Assembly (NCBI GenBank): GCA_934271085.1
Contig: CAKQQU010000006.1
Location: 1-41,235, forward strand
DNA length: 41,235 nucleotides
Direction: 5' to 3'
Origin: an uncultured Bacillota bacterium
Lineage (GTDB): Bacteria > Bacillota > Dehalobacteriia > UBA4068
Each line of letters begins with the position of its first letter. The first letter of the stretch is position 1. The notes beneath the pieces are model-generated. The model made no database searches, was not told the origin of the DNA, and worked only from the letters and a program-made list of their open reading frames with translations. The position numbers were made by a program, and so were the translations under genes. Shown piece by piece: positions 24,924 through 33,434 of this stretch.

Positions 24924-27878
24924 TTGAAAAAGAAAAACAAACATCTTATCATAGCCGGCATAATCCTGGCGGTGATCATCGCATTTTTTGCCCTGGCCAA
25001 TTTCTTTACTGACTGGCTCTGGTTTGCCGAGCTGGGCTATGTCAGCGTTTTCTTCAAAGAACTGCTGACCAAAATAACCTATGGCGTACCGGTATTTCTG
25101 CTGATAGCTATTGGCAGCTATATATACCTGATGTCCATGAAAAAGAACTATTATGCCAAGATAGGCGGTTATGAAAACCTCGTACCTGAAAAAAAGGTCA
25201 ATAATACCGCCCGGCTGATAGCCCTGGTATTCGGTATAATAGCAGCCGTAATGGTAGCAGGGCAGCTCTGGTTCCAGATACTCCAGTTTACCAACAGCAC
25301 GGATTTCGGCATAACCGACCCCATTTTCGGCAAAGATGTCAGCTTCTATATCTTTAAGCTGGACTTTATTGCCCAGGTAAACAACATCCTGATAACCCTT
25401 ATCATCGGTTTCGCGCTGGCAAATCTTATCTATTATCGGGCTCTTTTCTCCATGCGCAAGCCCCAGTTCTTCAAGGAAATGGAAGCCACCTACGAAGAAC
25501 CCGCACAGGAAGAACCCCGGCAGCAGCAGGGCAATAACCCCTTTGGCGGCGGTCTTTTCGGGCAGATGTTCGGCGCCGGCGGCCAGGGACAGTCCCAGCA
25601 GGGCCCGCTGTTCGGCGGCGGTCGTCCCCGTCCTTCCAAAATGAATAAGCAGACCATGAGCCGCCTGCTGGTGGTAGCTAACCGCCAGTTTAAAGTGCTG
25701 GGCGTACTTTTCTTCCTCATGGTAGCTCTCCACTATTATCTCAAACAGTTTACCCTGCTGTACACTTCCAGTTCCGGAGTGGTCTACGGCGCGGGTTACA
25801 CTGATATCAATATCACATTATGGGTATACCGCCTGCTTATGATACTGGCAGTGGTGGCGGCAGTGATGTTCGTCATAGGGCTCAATAAAAAACGGCTCAA
25901 AACTGTACTGGCTGTGCCTGTCATTATGATAGGCGTAGGCATCCTGGGCAGCGTAGCATCTATGCTGGTACAGGATCTGGTGGTAGCCCCCGATGAGCTG
26001 AGCAAGGAATCGCCTTATCTGGCCAGCAATATCCAGTTTACCCGTAATGCCTATGACCTGCAGGATATAGAGATACGGGAATTTGCCGCCAGCAATGACC
26101 TGACCTCGGCCGATATCCAGAACAATATGGATACCATTTCCAATATCCGCATCAATGACTATGAGCCGGCTTTGAAATTCTACAACCAGACTCAGAGCAT
26201 ACGTCTTTACTATCACTTCACGGACGTTGATATCGACCGCTATATGATCAACGGAGAATATACCCAGACCTTCCTTTCCGCCCGCGAAATAGATGAAACG
26301 GCTACCACCGACCAGTGGCTGACCAATCATCTTAAATATACCCACGGCTACGGCATCACCCTTTCCCGGGTCGATAAAGTAACCGCCACCGGCCAGCCGG
26401 ATATGCTTATAGACAGCATTCCTCCCGTATCCGATGTGGAAGAAATAGATATTACCCGTCCGGAGATCTACTTTGGCGAAGGTACCAATAATTATATCAT
26501 CATTAATACCGATGAAGATGAATTCGACTATCCTTCCGGAGAAAACAATGTTTATACCAAATATGAAGGCGATGCGGGCATCAATCTGAACTTTATCAAC
26601 CGCCTGCTGTTCTCTATCCGCGAAGGCAGCCTCAAGATGCTGGTATCCTCCAATATTGACAGTGACAGCCGCATCATTATCAACCGCGATATCATGACCC
26701 GTGTTAAAACTATCGCTCCTTTCCTCATCTATGACGGCGACCCCTACATTGTAACTGTGGACGGCGCTCTTTACTGGATCATCGACGCTTATACCACCTC
26801 CTCCTACTATCCTTATTCCGAACCCTTTAATACCGGCAGCTCGGTCAATTATATACGCAATTCGGTAAAGGTAGTTGTAGATGCTTATAACGGCAATACC
26901 GATTTCTATGTGGTGGACGAAAGCGATCCTATCGCCATGACTCTGCAGAAGATATATCCCAAACTTTTCAAATCGCTGGATGATATGAATGAAGGCATTC
27001 AGGCACATCTGCGTTATCCCAATACCATGTTCAGCATCCAGTCCGCGGTATATGCCAAATACCATATGACTGACGTTAATGTCTTCTATCAGAACGAGGA
27101 CGGCTGGGCCATTGCCAACGAGATATACGGCACAGAGGAATCCCAGATGGAGCCCACCTATTATATCCTGAAAATACCGGGAGAAGAAAAAGCTGAATTT
27201 ATCAGCGCCATACCATACACTCCTTCCGGTAAGGATAATATGACCGCTCTGCTGATGGCGCGCAGTGATGGTGAAAACTACGGGGAACTGCTGCTTTTCC
27301 AGATGCCCAAAGACCGTATCATTTACGGCCCCAGGCAGATAGAAGCCCGTATCAATCAGCATACGGAGATAGCTCAGGACTTCACCTTGTGGAGCAGCGC
27401 TGGAGCCACCTACAGCCGGGGCAATATGTTCATCGTCCCCATAGAAAACTCCCTTATCTATGTGGAGCCCATTTATCTGGAATCCGCCAATTCTTCCCTG
27501 CCGGAAGTTAAACGAATCATCCTTTACTATAATGAACGTATAGCCTACGAAGCTACCCTGGCCGAAGCGCTGGATTCCATGTTCGGCCCAGGCGCGTCCT
27601 CCGGATATATGGGAAGCGAATTTACCGAACCTGGCGGCGAGGACGGCAACGACAGTTTCTCCTTCAGCGAACTGGCCGAAAGAGCGAATCAGGCTTTCAA
27701 TGACGCGCTGCAGGCTCAAAAAGACGGCGACTGGGCAGCTTATGGCCGCTATCTGGATGAACTGGCAGACTATCTGAGCCAGATGGTTCCCCAATCCACC
27801 TCGGTAGATATGAGCCAATCTGACGGACTTGCCTTAGATACGGCAAACGGCGCGGAAAACGCAAATACCGCCGAATAA
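24924..27878 (+). CDS. UPF0182-family large membrane protein
   Basis: The 984-residue protein matches UPF0182 (COG1615). It has about seven membrane segments in the first 330 residues and a large extracytoplasmic domain (FTRNAYDLQDIE, LFSIREGSLKML, PYIVTVDGALYWIIDAYT, MSRLLVV). A C-terminal helical tail (ELAERANQAFNDALQAQKDG) follows. The function is unknown. A low-complexity insert rich in Gly, Gln, Pro and Phe lies at about residues 188-238 between membrane segments. The start codon is TTG, with AAAGGAGAG upstream. It is transcribed divergently from the FtsW operon and ends at a strong terminator. Confidence 0.95.
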   Translation: MKKKNKHLIIAGIILAVIIAFFALANFFTDWLWFAELGYVSVFFKELLTKITYGVPVFLLIAIGSYIYLMSMKKNYYAKIGGYENLVPEKKVNNTARLIALVFGIIAAVMVAGQLWFQILQFTNSTDFGITDPIFGKDVSFYIFKLDFIAQVNNILITLIIGFALANLIYYRALFSMRKPQFFKEMEATYEEPAQEEPRQQQGNNPFGGGLFGQMFGAGGQGQSQQGPLFGGGRPRPSKMNKQTMSRLLVVANRQFKVLGVLFFLMVALHYYLKQFTLLYTSSSGVVYGAGYTDINITLWVYRLLMILAVVAAVMFVIGLNKKRLKTVLAVPVIMIGVGILGSVASMLVQDLVVAPDELSKESPYLASNIQFTRNAYDLQDIEIREFAASNDLTSADIQNNMDTISNIRINDYEPALKFYNQTQSIRLYYHFTDVDIDRYMINGEYTQTFLSAREIDETATTDQWLTNHLKYTHGYGITLSRVDKVTATGQPDMLIDSIPPVSDVEEIDITRPEIYFGEGTNNYIIINTDEDEFDYPSGENNVYTKYEGDAGINLNFINRLLFSIREGSLKMLVSSNIDSDSRIIINRDIMTRVKTIAPFLIYDGDPYIVTVDGALYWIIDAYTTSSYYPYSEPFNTGSSVNYIRNSVKVVVDAYNGNTDFYVVDESDPIAMTLQKIYPKLFKSLDDMNEGIQAHLRYPNTMFSIQSAVYAKYHMTDVNVFYQNEDGWAIANEIYGTEESQMEPTYYILKIPGEEKAEFISAIPYTPSGKDNMTALLMARSDGENYGELLLFQMPKDRIIYGPRQIEARINQHTEIAQDFTLWSSAGATYSRGNMFIVPIENSLIYVEPIYLESANSSLPEVKRIILYYNERIAYEATLAEALDSMFGPGASSGYMGSEFTEPGGEDGNDSFSFSELAERANQAFNDALQAQKDGDWAAYGRYLDELADYLSQMVPQSTSVDMSQSDGLALDTANGAENANTAE

Positions 27879-27934
27879 CTTTTCGGCGGCAAGTCGACTG
27901 CCGCATTTGTCCGGCGCTATCGTCATGCCAAAGC

Positions 27935-27970
27935 AAAAGGCCTTCGGTTTTATATACCGAAGGCCTTTTT
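27935..27970 (+). terminator. Terminator of the UPF0182 gene
   Basis: AAAAGGCCTTCGGT pairs with ACCGAAGGCCTTTT, a 14-bp stem followed by a further T. It is 57 bases past the stop codon. Confidence 0.92.
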
Positions 27971-27988
27971 ATCTGCCCTTATGCTTTT

Positions 27989-28026
27989 AATCCCGGCCTG
28001 CCGGAGTTCGCCGGCAGACCGGGATT
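27989..28026. repeat. Second long hairpin after UPF0182
   Basis: AATCCCGG-C-CTGCCGG pairs with CCGGCAG-A-CCGGGATT around loop AGTTCG, a 15-bp stem with one C-A mismatch. No T-run follows, and it stands 19 bases after a complete terminator, so its role is unclear. It may insulate the amidohydrolase gene or belong to its control region. Confidence 0.6.
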
Positions 28027-28127
28027 ATTATAAATAATTTTATGCTTGCATGAGTCGCTTTTTTGTGTCATAATACATTTTATATTTTAAAGCCGGGCTT
28101 TACACAGGCCCGGCGGGGAAAAGAGAA

Positions 28128-28943
28128 ATGACCATGATAATCGACGCACACGCTCATGTATATCCTGACAAAATAGCTGCCAAGGCCAGCCAGGCTGTAG
28201 GCAGTTTTTATGATACTTCCATCACCGGCACCGGTACGGTGGAGCAACTGCTGGCTACAGGCGAACGCTGCGGCATAGACAAATTTCTGATCCACTCGGT
28301 AGCGACCACCCCCCACCAGGTGGAAAGTATCAACAGGTTTATCAGCAATGCCATAAATAAATACCCGGACAAGCTTATCGGCTTTGCCACCACTCATCCG
28401 GATCATGAAGACCAGCAGCAGGTTCTGGAGCAGGCACAGGAAATGGGTATGCAGGGCGTCAAGCTGCATCCTGACTTTCAGGAATTTCCCATAAATGATA
28501 AGCGGATGTGGCCGGTATATGCCTATTGCGAAAAGCATAATCTACCCATACTTTTTCATACGGGTGACCCCCGCTATAAATACTCATCCCCCCATCTGAT
28601 CCTCCCGGTACTGGAATCCTTTCCGGATATCAGGCTGATCTGCGCCCATTTCGGCGGCTGGAGCCAATGGGATGAGGCTCAGGAATATCTGGCAGATACC
28701 AATGTCATGGTGGATTGTTCCAGCTCCTTCCCTTTTATGAGCGATGAAAGAGCTCTGGAGCTTATTGAATGCTACGGGGAAGACCGTATCTTCTTCGGAA
28801 GCGATTTTCCCATGTGGGATCCCGGCGAGGAGCTGGCTCATCTGAGAAGCCTGCCCCTGAGCCGGCAAACTCTGGAAAAGATACTTTCAGGCAATCTGCT
28901 GCGCTTTCTGAAAACAGATAATCAGCCACAGCCAAAAGCCTGA
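28128..28943 (+). CDS. Amidohydrolase-family metal enzyme
   Basis: The 271-residue protein matches the amidohydrolase_2 group (COG2159). It shows the metal-site pattern: DAHAHVYP near the start, GVKLHPDF, LFHTGD, ICAHFGG and FFGSDFPMW. Family members are hydrolases or decarboxylases; the substrate cannot be read from sequence. It stands alone, between the UPF0182 terminator and the convergent argF. The first ATG is used, and a second two codons later is equally possible. Confidence 0.9.
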   Translation: MTMIIDAHAHVYPDKIAAKASQAVGSFYDTSITGTGTVEQLLATGERCGIDKFLIHSVATTPHQVESINRFISNAINKYPDKLIGFATTHPDHEDQQQVLEQAQEMGMQGVKLHPDFQEFPINDKRMWPVYAYCEKHNLPILFHTGDPRYKYSSPHLILPVLESFPDIRLICAHFGGWSQWDEAQEYLADTNVMVDCSSSFPFMSDERALELIECYGEDRIFFGSDFPMWDPGEELAHLRSLPLSRQTLEKILSGNLLRFLKTDNQPQPKA

Positions 28944-28967
28944 AAGCAATCCTTTATATTGCAAACC

Positions 28968-28998
28968 ATAAGGCAGCCTTTATACAAGGCTGCCTTAT
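28968..28998. terminator. Hairpin between amidohydrolase gene and argF
   Basis: ATAAGGCAGCCTT pairs exactly with AAGGCTGCCTTAT around loop TATAC. It lies between convergent genes and may end both; the T content after the stem is low. Confidence 0.7.
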
Positions 28999-29046
28999 AC
29001 AATATCAAAACCCCATTATTCTTCAAAATACCGCATATCCCAAAAG

Positions 29047-30036
29047 CTAACCTATGGTAGCCACCATCACTGCTTTGATAGTATGCAGCCGGTTTTCGGC
29101 TTCGTCAAAAACATGGCTGTTGGTGCTGTGGAACACCTGGTCTGTAACCTCGCGGATATCATAGCCTGCTGCCATACGGGCGCTGGCCATATCCGTATTA
29201 AAATCATGAAAACTGGGCAGGCAATGAAGAAAGATGCAGTCGGGATTGCCTGTTTTTGCCATCAATTCTTCTGTTACCCTAAAAGGCGTAAGCAAAGCTA
29301 CCCGCTGGGGTATTTTATCCTCCTCGCCCATAGACGCCCAAATATCAGTATATATTACATCCGCGCCATCCAATACCCCGGGATCAGCGGAAATAGTGAA
29401 GGTCGCGCCTGTATGCTGCGCCTCCTGCAGACAGCGCTCCATGACCTCAGGCGCAGGAGCCAGCTGTGCCGGGCCAAAGCCTACATAATTCATGCCCATT
29501 TTGGCAGCTATATACATAAGGCAATAAGCCACATTGTTGCGGGTATCGCCGCAATAGACCAGCTTAACCTGGTTAAGAGTTTTCGATACATACTCTTCTA
29601 TGGTCATCACATCAGCCAGCGCCTGAGTAGGATGATCGGTATCAGTAAGACCGTTCCATACCGGCACTCCCGCATGGCGGGCCAGCTCCTCCACTACCCT
29701 TTGTTCATAGCCTCTGTATTCAATGCCGTCATAAAAGCGCCCCAATACTTTGGCAGTATCCTCCAGCGATTCTTTTTTACCCATCTGGGAGCTTTTGGAA
29801 TCCAGGAAAGTCACATGGGCGCCCTCCTCGGCTGCAGCCACCTCAAAAGCACAGCGGGTACGGGTGGAGGTCTTTTCAAAAAGAAGCACTATACTTTTTC
29901 CCCGCAGCAGTTCATTATGAATACCCATCCGTTTTTTGGCTTTAAGATCATGAGCCAGATCCAGCAAATAGCGCACTTCCTGGGGTGTGAAATCCATAAT
30001 AGACAAAAAACTGCGTCCCTTCAGATTAACCGGCAT
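29047..30036 (-). CDS. argF: Ornithine carbamoyltransferase
   Basis: The 329-residue protein has carbamoyl-phosphate motif STRTR (57-61), HPTQ (135-138) and the ornithine-binding HCLPSFHD, all intact. It makes citrulline from ornithine and carbamoyl phosphate in arginine synthesis. The catabolic arcB form has the same sequence pattern; no arcA or arcC is nearby, so argF is preferred. GAGGAAT precedes the ATG. No other arginine gene is in the window. Confidence 0.95.
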   Translation of the reverse strand: MPVNLKGRSFLSIMDFTPQEVRYLLDLAHDLKAKKRMGIHNELLRGKSIVLLFEKTSTRTRCAFEVAAAEEGAHVTFLDSKSSQMGKKESLEDTAKVLGRFYDGIEYRGYEQRVVEELARHAGVPVWNGLTDTDHPTQALADVMTIEEYVSKTLNQVKLVYCGDTRNNVAYCLMYIAAKMGMNYVGFGPAQLAPAPEVMERCLQEAQHTGATFTISADPGVLDGADVIYTDIWASMGEEDKIPQRVALLTPFRVTEELMAKTGNPDCIFLHCLPSFHDFNTDMASARMAAGYDIREVTDQVFHSTNSHVFDEAENRLHTIKAVMVATIG

Positions 30037-30180
30037 ATTTATTCCTCTTTTCTGTATAAAAATTTCAATTATTGTTCGATGCGATTATCATAACACAGGT
30101 TTAATTAAAAATAAATACTAAGTTTAATAAATATTTATAAATAATTAACCATAATACAGCCCGCCCTGGCTAAAAACAGT

Positions 30181-30209
30181 TTGACACTGCTGCTTAAGAG
30201 CCATATAAT
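30181..30209 (+). promoter_or_regulatory. Perfect consensus promoter of the orphan binding protein
   Basis: TTGACA (30181-30186) and TATAAT (30204-30209) are exactly 17 bases apart. The predicted start near 30216 is 34 bases before the ATG. Confidence 0.92.
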
Positions 30210-30249
30210 TAATAGTTAAGTAAAGTTTATGCAAGGAAAGGTAAAAACA

Positions 30250-31536
30250 ATGAAAAAATGGCTGTGCATACTTATCATAGCAGCAACCGCTCTTTCCCTT
30301 GCCGCCTGCAGCGAAAAGGAAGAATCAGCGGATAATCCCGACGGCATGAGCGTAGGCCATGTCACTCAGACAGAGACCATATATCTGGGGGTCCTGCTGC
30401 CCCTAAGCGGCAATATGTCTGTAGAGGCAGCAAAAGCCAAAGCTGCTATGGAAACAGCGGTAGATATCATTAACGACAGCCATGATATCGACTGGGATCT
30501 TGCCCAAAATGCCGGCCTGGCCAAATACGGTAATGCCAAGTTGGAACTGCGTTTCGCCGACTGCGGAAACACTACGGTCAGTTGCCTGGCTGCTGTGGGG
30601 GAACTTATAGATCTGGGAGTAACAGCCATTATCGGCGCTTATGATCCATACATGACAGCTTCCGCGGCAATAGTGTGCAAAAACAAAGGCGTACCTATGA
30701 TCTGCGGTTCGGCAAAGAGCAACCGGCTAAACAACGGCAGCTATGCTTTGGGGGATGGCTTTGTCCACATTGCCATGAGTACAGACCAGGAAACACAGCT
30801 TTTTCTGGAATATATCAATCAGATAAATATCAAAAACGATCTGGGCATAAAAAAGACGGCTGTGGCTTATGCGGATAACAGCTCCGGCAACGACACCGAG
30901 CAATTGCTGGAAGCCGCCTTGCAAAAGGCAGGGCTGGAAAACGTGGCTCTGATAGACTATGATCCGCTGGACAATGACATGATGGAAGAAGCCGGCAAAA
31001 TGGTGAGCAATCAGCCGGATGTGCTCTTCCAGGCCAGCGCCGGCAATGATCTGGCAGCCTTCGTCCCCGCCTATGTCCAAAGCAAGTATATACCCCAGGC
31101 AATAATGTGCTATAGCCAGGGTTTTTGGAGCAAGGAGTTCCTTAGCCAGGCAGGTAAAGCCGGCGTGGACTATTATCTGGGCTGCATGGTTCGCCCAGAT
31201 CTGCTGTATTCCAAAGCAGCAGGCGGCTCGGAGGACAGCAAATCCCGCGCTACAATGCTTTTCGCCTATATAAACAGCCTTTATAAGACAAAGGCCAATA
31301 CAGATATGGACAGCAATTCCCTGCTGGAATTTGCCAGTGTGATGGTGGCGGTTCAGGCCGTGGCAGAGGCGGGAACCACTGATAAACAGGCTATAATAAC
31401 CGCGCTGCACGAAAAGACTTTTGAGGCCCCGTATCTTTATTCCGGCGCTATCGCTTTCGATGAAAACGGCCAAAACAGCATTATGCCCGCATATATCAGC
31501 CGAATAACCTCCGGCAGATATGCATATGAGTATTAG
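30250..31536 (+). CDS. Branched-chain-amino-acid-type ABC binding lipoprotein
   Basis: The 428-residue lipoprotein has lipobox LAAC (Cys20) and the periplasmic binding protein type 1 fold of the LivJ/Peripla_BP_6 group: YLGVLLPLSGNMSVEAAKAK near the start, IIGAYDPYMTASAAIV, and KKTAVAYADNSSGND. It probably captures an amino acid or related ligand outside the cell. No matching permease or ATPase gene is beside it, so it is an orphan or serves a sensor. The start at 30250 is chosen for AAGGAAAGG upstream and a sound signal peptide; the frame could start at 30229. Confidence 0.9.
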   Translation: MKKWLCILIIAATALSLAACSEKEESADNPDGMSVGHVTQTETIYLGVLLPLSGNMSVEAAKAKAAMETAVDIINDSHDIDWDLAQNAGLAKYGNAKLELRFADCGNTTVSCLAAVGELIDLGVTAIIGAYDPYMTASAAIVCKNKGVPMICGSAKSNRLNNGSYALGDGFVHIAMSTDQETQLFLEYINQINIKNDLGIKKTAVAYADNSSGNDTEQLLEAALQKAGLENVALIDYDPLDNDMMEEAGKMVSNQPDVLFQASAGNDLAAFVPAYVQSKYIPQAIMCYSQGFWSKEFLSQAGKAGVDYYLGCMVRPDLLYSKAAGGSEDSKSRATMLFAYINSLYKTKANTDMDSNSLLEFASVMVAVQAVAEAGTTDKQAIITALHEKTFEAPYLYSGAIAFDENGQNSIMPAYISRITSGRYAYEY

Positions 31537-31552
31537 ATACAGGCTTTTCCTC

Positions 31553-31581
31553 TTGTATTTCTTTTTTCTTTATGATAAAAT
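31553..31581 (+). promoter_or_regulatory. Promoter of the SRP RNA
   Basis: TTGTAT and TAAAAT are 17 bases apart, with TATGA just before TAAAAT as an extended -10. The start would be near 31588, about 34 bases ahead of the RNA's first pairing, which suits a processed precursor. Confidence 0.65.
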
Positions 31582-31621
31582 AAATAATCAGCTTAAAAAG
31601 CTATGAAAAGTTAGCAATTTT

Positions 31622-31891
31622 GCCGTGTGTGGCGGGGCGTTAGCGGTGTCCTGTAACCATCAATCCGCTATAGATGGGCCGATAAACCATATTGAGGATA
31701 CTACCTGTGAAGCCAGCCCCGAATAAGCAGCGTTGAGGACCGGGTCCTGCGCGGCAGGCGGCTGTGAACCTCGTCAGGTCCGGAAGGAAGCAGCGATAAG
31801 CAGATATTGCCTGGGCGCCGCGGGTAAGCCTGGTAGGAGCCGGCTGTTCGGTAAGCGTTTGGAGGCCAGTATTCGATTAGGGCTGCACGGC
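31622..31891 (+). ncRNA. ffs: Signal recognition particle RNA, large (Alu-containing) type
   Basis: About 270 bases whose ends pair (GCCGTG with CACGGC). The apical helix 8 shows the universal signature GTCAGGTCCGGAAGGAAGCA near 31774-31793, including the GGAA loop and the asymmetric bulge bound by Ffh. The 5' part has the Alu-domain signature TTAGCGGTGTCCTGTAACC and CAATCCGCTATAG. This large form, with its Alu domain, is typical of Bacillus and many Clostridia. The RNA with Ffh targets nascent membrane and exported proteins. A promoter lies upstream and a terminator directly downstream. Confidence 0.96.
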
Positions 31892-31895
31892 AAAT

Positions 31896-31927
31896 AAAAA
31901 AGCACTCTTTTTAAAGAGTGCTTTTTT
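31896..31927 (+). terminator. Terminator of the SRP RNA
   Basis: AAAAAAGCACTCTTT pairs exactly with AAAGAGTGCTTTTTT around loop TT, five bases past the RNA. Confidence 0.93.
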
Positions 31928-31952
31928 TGTTAGCCCCACGGATTTGCCCATA

Positions 31953-31987
31953 AAAAATATCCTCCCTGTTAAAGGGAGGATATTTTT
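31953..31987 (-). terminator. Terminator of the BMP lipoprotein gene
   Basis: AAAAATATCCTCCCT pairs exactly with AGGGAGGATATTTTT around a 5-base loop, 20 bases after the BMP stop codon. Confidence 0.92.
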
Positions 31988-32007
31988 AAGCTGTATCTTA
32001 CAGAGAA

Positions 32008-33165
32008 CTAGCGGATAACGTTGATGCCCTGCAGTACATAGAACCAGCTGGGAGCGGAAGATTCGCCGGATTCATTATAGAAATCGCCTTCGGCAACAAC
32101 TTCGTTACCATCAACATCTACCAGAGGACCGGCAAAAACGTTCAGCTCGCCATTGACGATAGCGGTACGTGCAGCTTCCACAGCAGCCTTGATCTCATCG
32201 CAGTTAGCCAAAGTAGCCATGGCGGCGTCATTGTAAACGATATCCACCATACCGGAAGCCAGGTCGCCGCTCCAGTCAGAGGGGCAATCTTCACCGTTCA
32301 GCAGGCATTCAACAAAATAAGTATAGGCAGGAGTCCAATCCCAGACAACGCTGCACAGGTTAGCATTGGGAGCAGCAGCGCTCATATCGGTGTTGTAACC
32401 GATGCCATAAGCATTACCGTCAGCCTCGCAGGCAGCCTGAGTGGCGGTGGAGTCAGCATGCTGGCCCAGAACATCAGCGCCGGAAGCGATCAGAGCCTGA
32501 GCGGCCTGGGTCTCGGCAGTGACGTCATACCAGTTGTTGGTGTAGATAACATTCATGGTAACATCGGGGTTAACGGATTTGGCGCCCAGATAGAAACCGG
32601 TGTAACCGCTGACGCATTCAGCAAATTCCTGAGCGGAGACATAACCCAGAATATTGCTTTCGGTAGCCATACCGGCTACGATGCCGGACAGGTAACGAGC
32701 CTGGAAGATCTTGCCAAAGTAGTTGCTGACATTATCCAGACCGCAGGTGGAAGCCTGTACGCCGGTAGCATGGCAGAACTGAATATTAGGATAATCTTTG
32801 GCGACTTCGATAACATAGTCTTCAAAACCGAAGCTGTCGGCGAAGATGATGTTGCAGCCTGCTTCTGCCAGTTCGCGCAGAGCGGATTCGCAGGCAGCGT
32901 CTTCGGTAACATTGTATTTACCAATAACGTTTTCAGCAGGAATACCCAATGCAGCAGCCATCTGATTAATGGCGTTGATATGGGCGGTGGAATAACCCTG
33001 TTCAGCTTCATCGTTAATGTGGACATGACCGATCTTAATTGTATCAACGGTCAGAGCGCCATCAACGTTCTCGGTGTTTCCGTTGTCAGCGGGGGTATCG
33101 TTGCCGCAGGCTGCGAAAGCGAAAATCAGGGAGATAGCCAGCAAAACTACCAATAATTTCTTCAT
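32008..33165 (-). CDS. BMP-family ABC binding lipoprotein
   Basis: The 385-residue lipoprotein has lipobox FAAC (Cys20) and the BMP/PnrA fold: IKIGHVHINDEAEQGYS, CNIIFADSFGFEDYVIEVA, YLSGIVAGMATESNILGYV and ASGADVLGQHADST. BMP proteins usually bind purine nucleosides and work with a YufO/YufP/YufQ-type ABC transporter. Such a transporter begins at 38840, 5.7 kb away on the other strand, and is the likely partner. AAGGAGA lies before the ATG. The promoter is at 33229-33257, and the short hairpin GGACA/TGTCC (33201-33216) lies in the leader. Confidence 0.93.
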   Translation of the reverse strand: MKKLLVVLLAISLIFAFAACGNDTPADNGNTENVDGALTVDTIKIGHVHINDEAEQGYSTAHINAINQMAAALGIPAENVIGKYNVTEDAACESALRELAEAGCNIIFADSFGFEDYVIEVAKDYPNIQFCHATGVQASTCGLDNVSNYFGKIFQARYLSGIVAGMATESNILGYVSAQEFAECVSGYTGFYLGAKSVNPDVTMNVIYTNNWYDVTAETQAAQALIASGADVLGQHADSTATQAACEADGNAYGIGYNTDMSAAAPNANLCSVVWDWTPAYTYFVECLLNGEDCPSDWSGDLASGMVDIVYNDAAMATLANCDEIKAAVEAARTAIVNGELNVFAGPLVDVDGNEVVAEGDFYNESGESSAPSWFYVLQGINVIR

Positions 33166-33228
33166 TTTCGTTCTCCTTCTTTAATACTTCTGTTTTTTCG
33201 GACATAAAGTCTGTCCATCGACTCAATG

Positions 33229-33257
33229 ATTATAGCAAACAGAATTTATTTTGTAAA
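33229..33257 (-). promoter_or_regulatory. Promoter of the BMP lipoprotein gene
   Basis: On the minus strand TTTACA and TATAAT are 17 bases apart, with TGC directly before TATAAT. Two imperfect direct repeats (33257-33268 and 33275-33286) lie immediately upstream of the -35 box. Confidence 0.85.
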
Positions 33258-33374
33258 GTAGCACCTTTCCAAAAAGTGTTACCTTTTTTTGCATTTGCCG
33301 CTCATCATGGTCAGATTCAGGCACGGTCCGGAGGAGATGATTGTGCATTTGCAGAGGGCAAAAAGTTATGGTTA

Positions 33375-33403
33375 TTGTTTTATCCTTATTAATATGCTAA
33401 AAT
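33375..33403 (+). promoter_or_regulatory. Promoter of proBA
   Basis: TTGTTT and TAAAAT are 17 bases apart, with TATGC directly before TAAAAT as an extended -10. The predicted start near 33410 is 25 bases before proB. Confidence 0.75.
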
Positions 33404-33434
33404 AAAGAATCGAAAAAGAACCCAGGAGATAGTT

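Noticed and set aside
25818..27818. A 666-codon open frame antisense to the UPF0182 gene
   Set aside because: It lies wholly inside a clear gene on the other strand, and its product has no recognisable motif. Codon bias of the real gene explains the absence of stops.
30100..30160. An ARG-box-like AT-rich stretch upstream of argF
   Set aside because: The match to the arginine repressor site is no better than expected in so AT-rich a region, and no pair of clear boxes is seen.
33166..33228. A riboswitch in the BMP leader
   Set aside because: The leader is only about 57 bases with one 5-bp hairpin, too small for a known aptamer.
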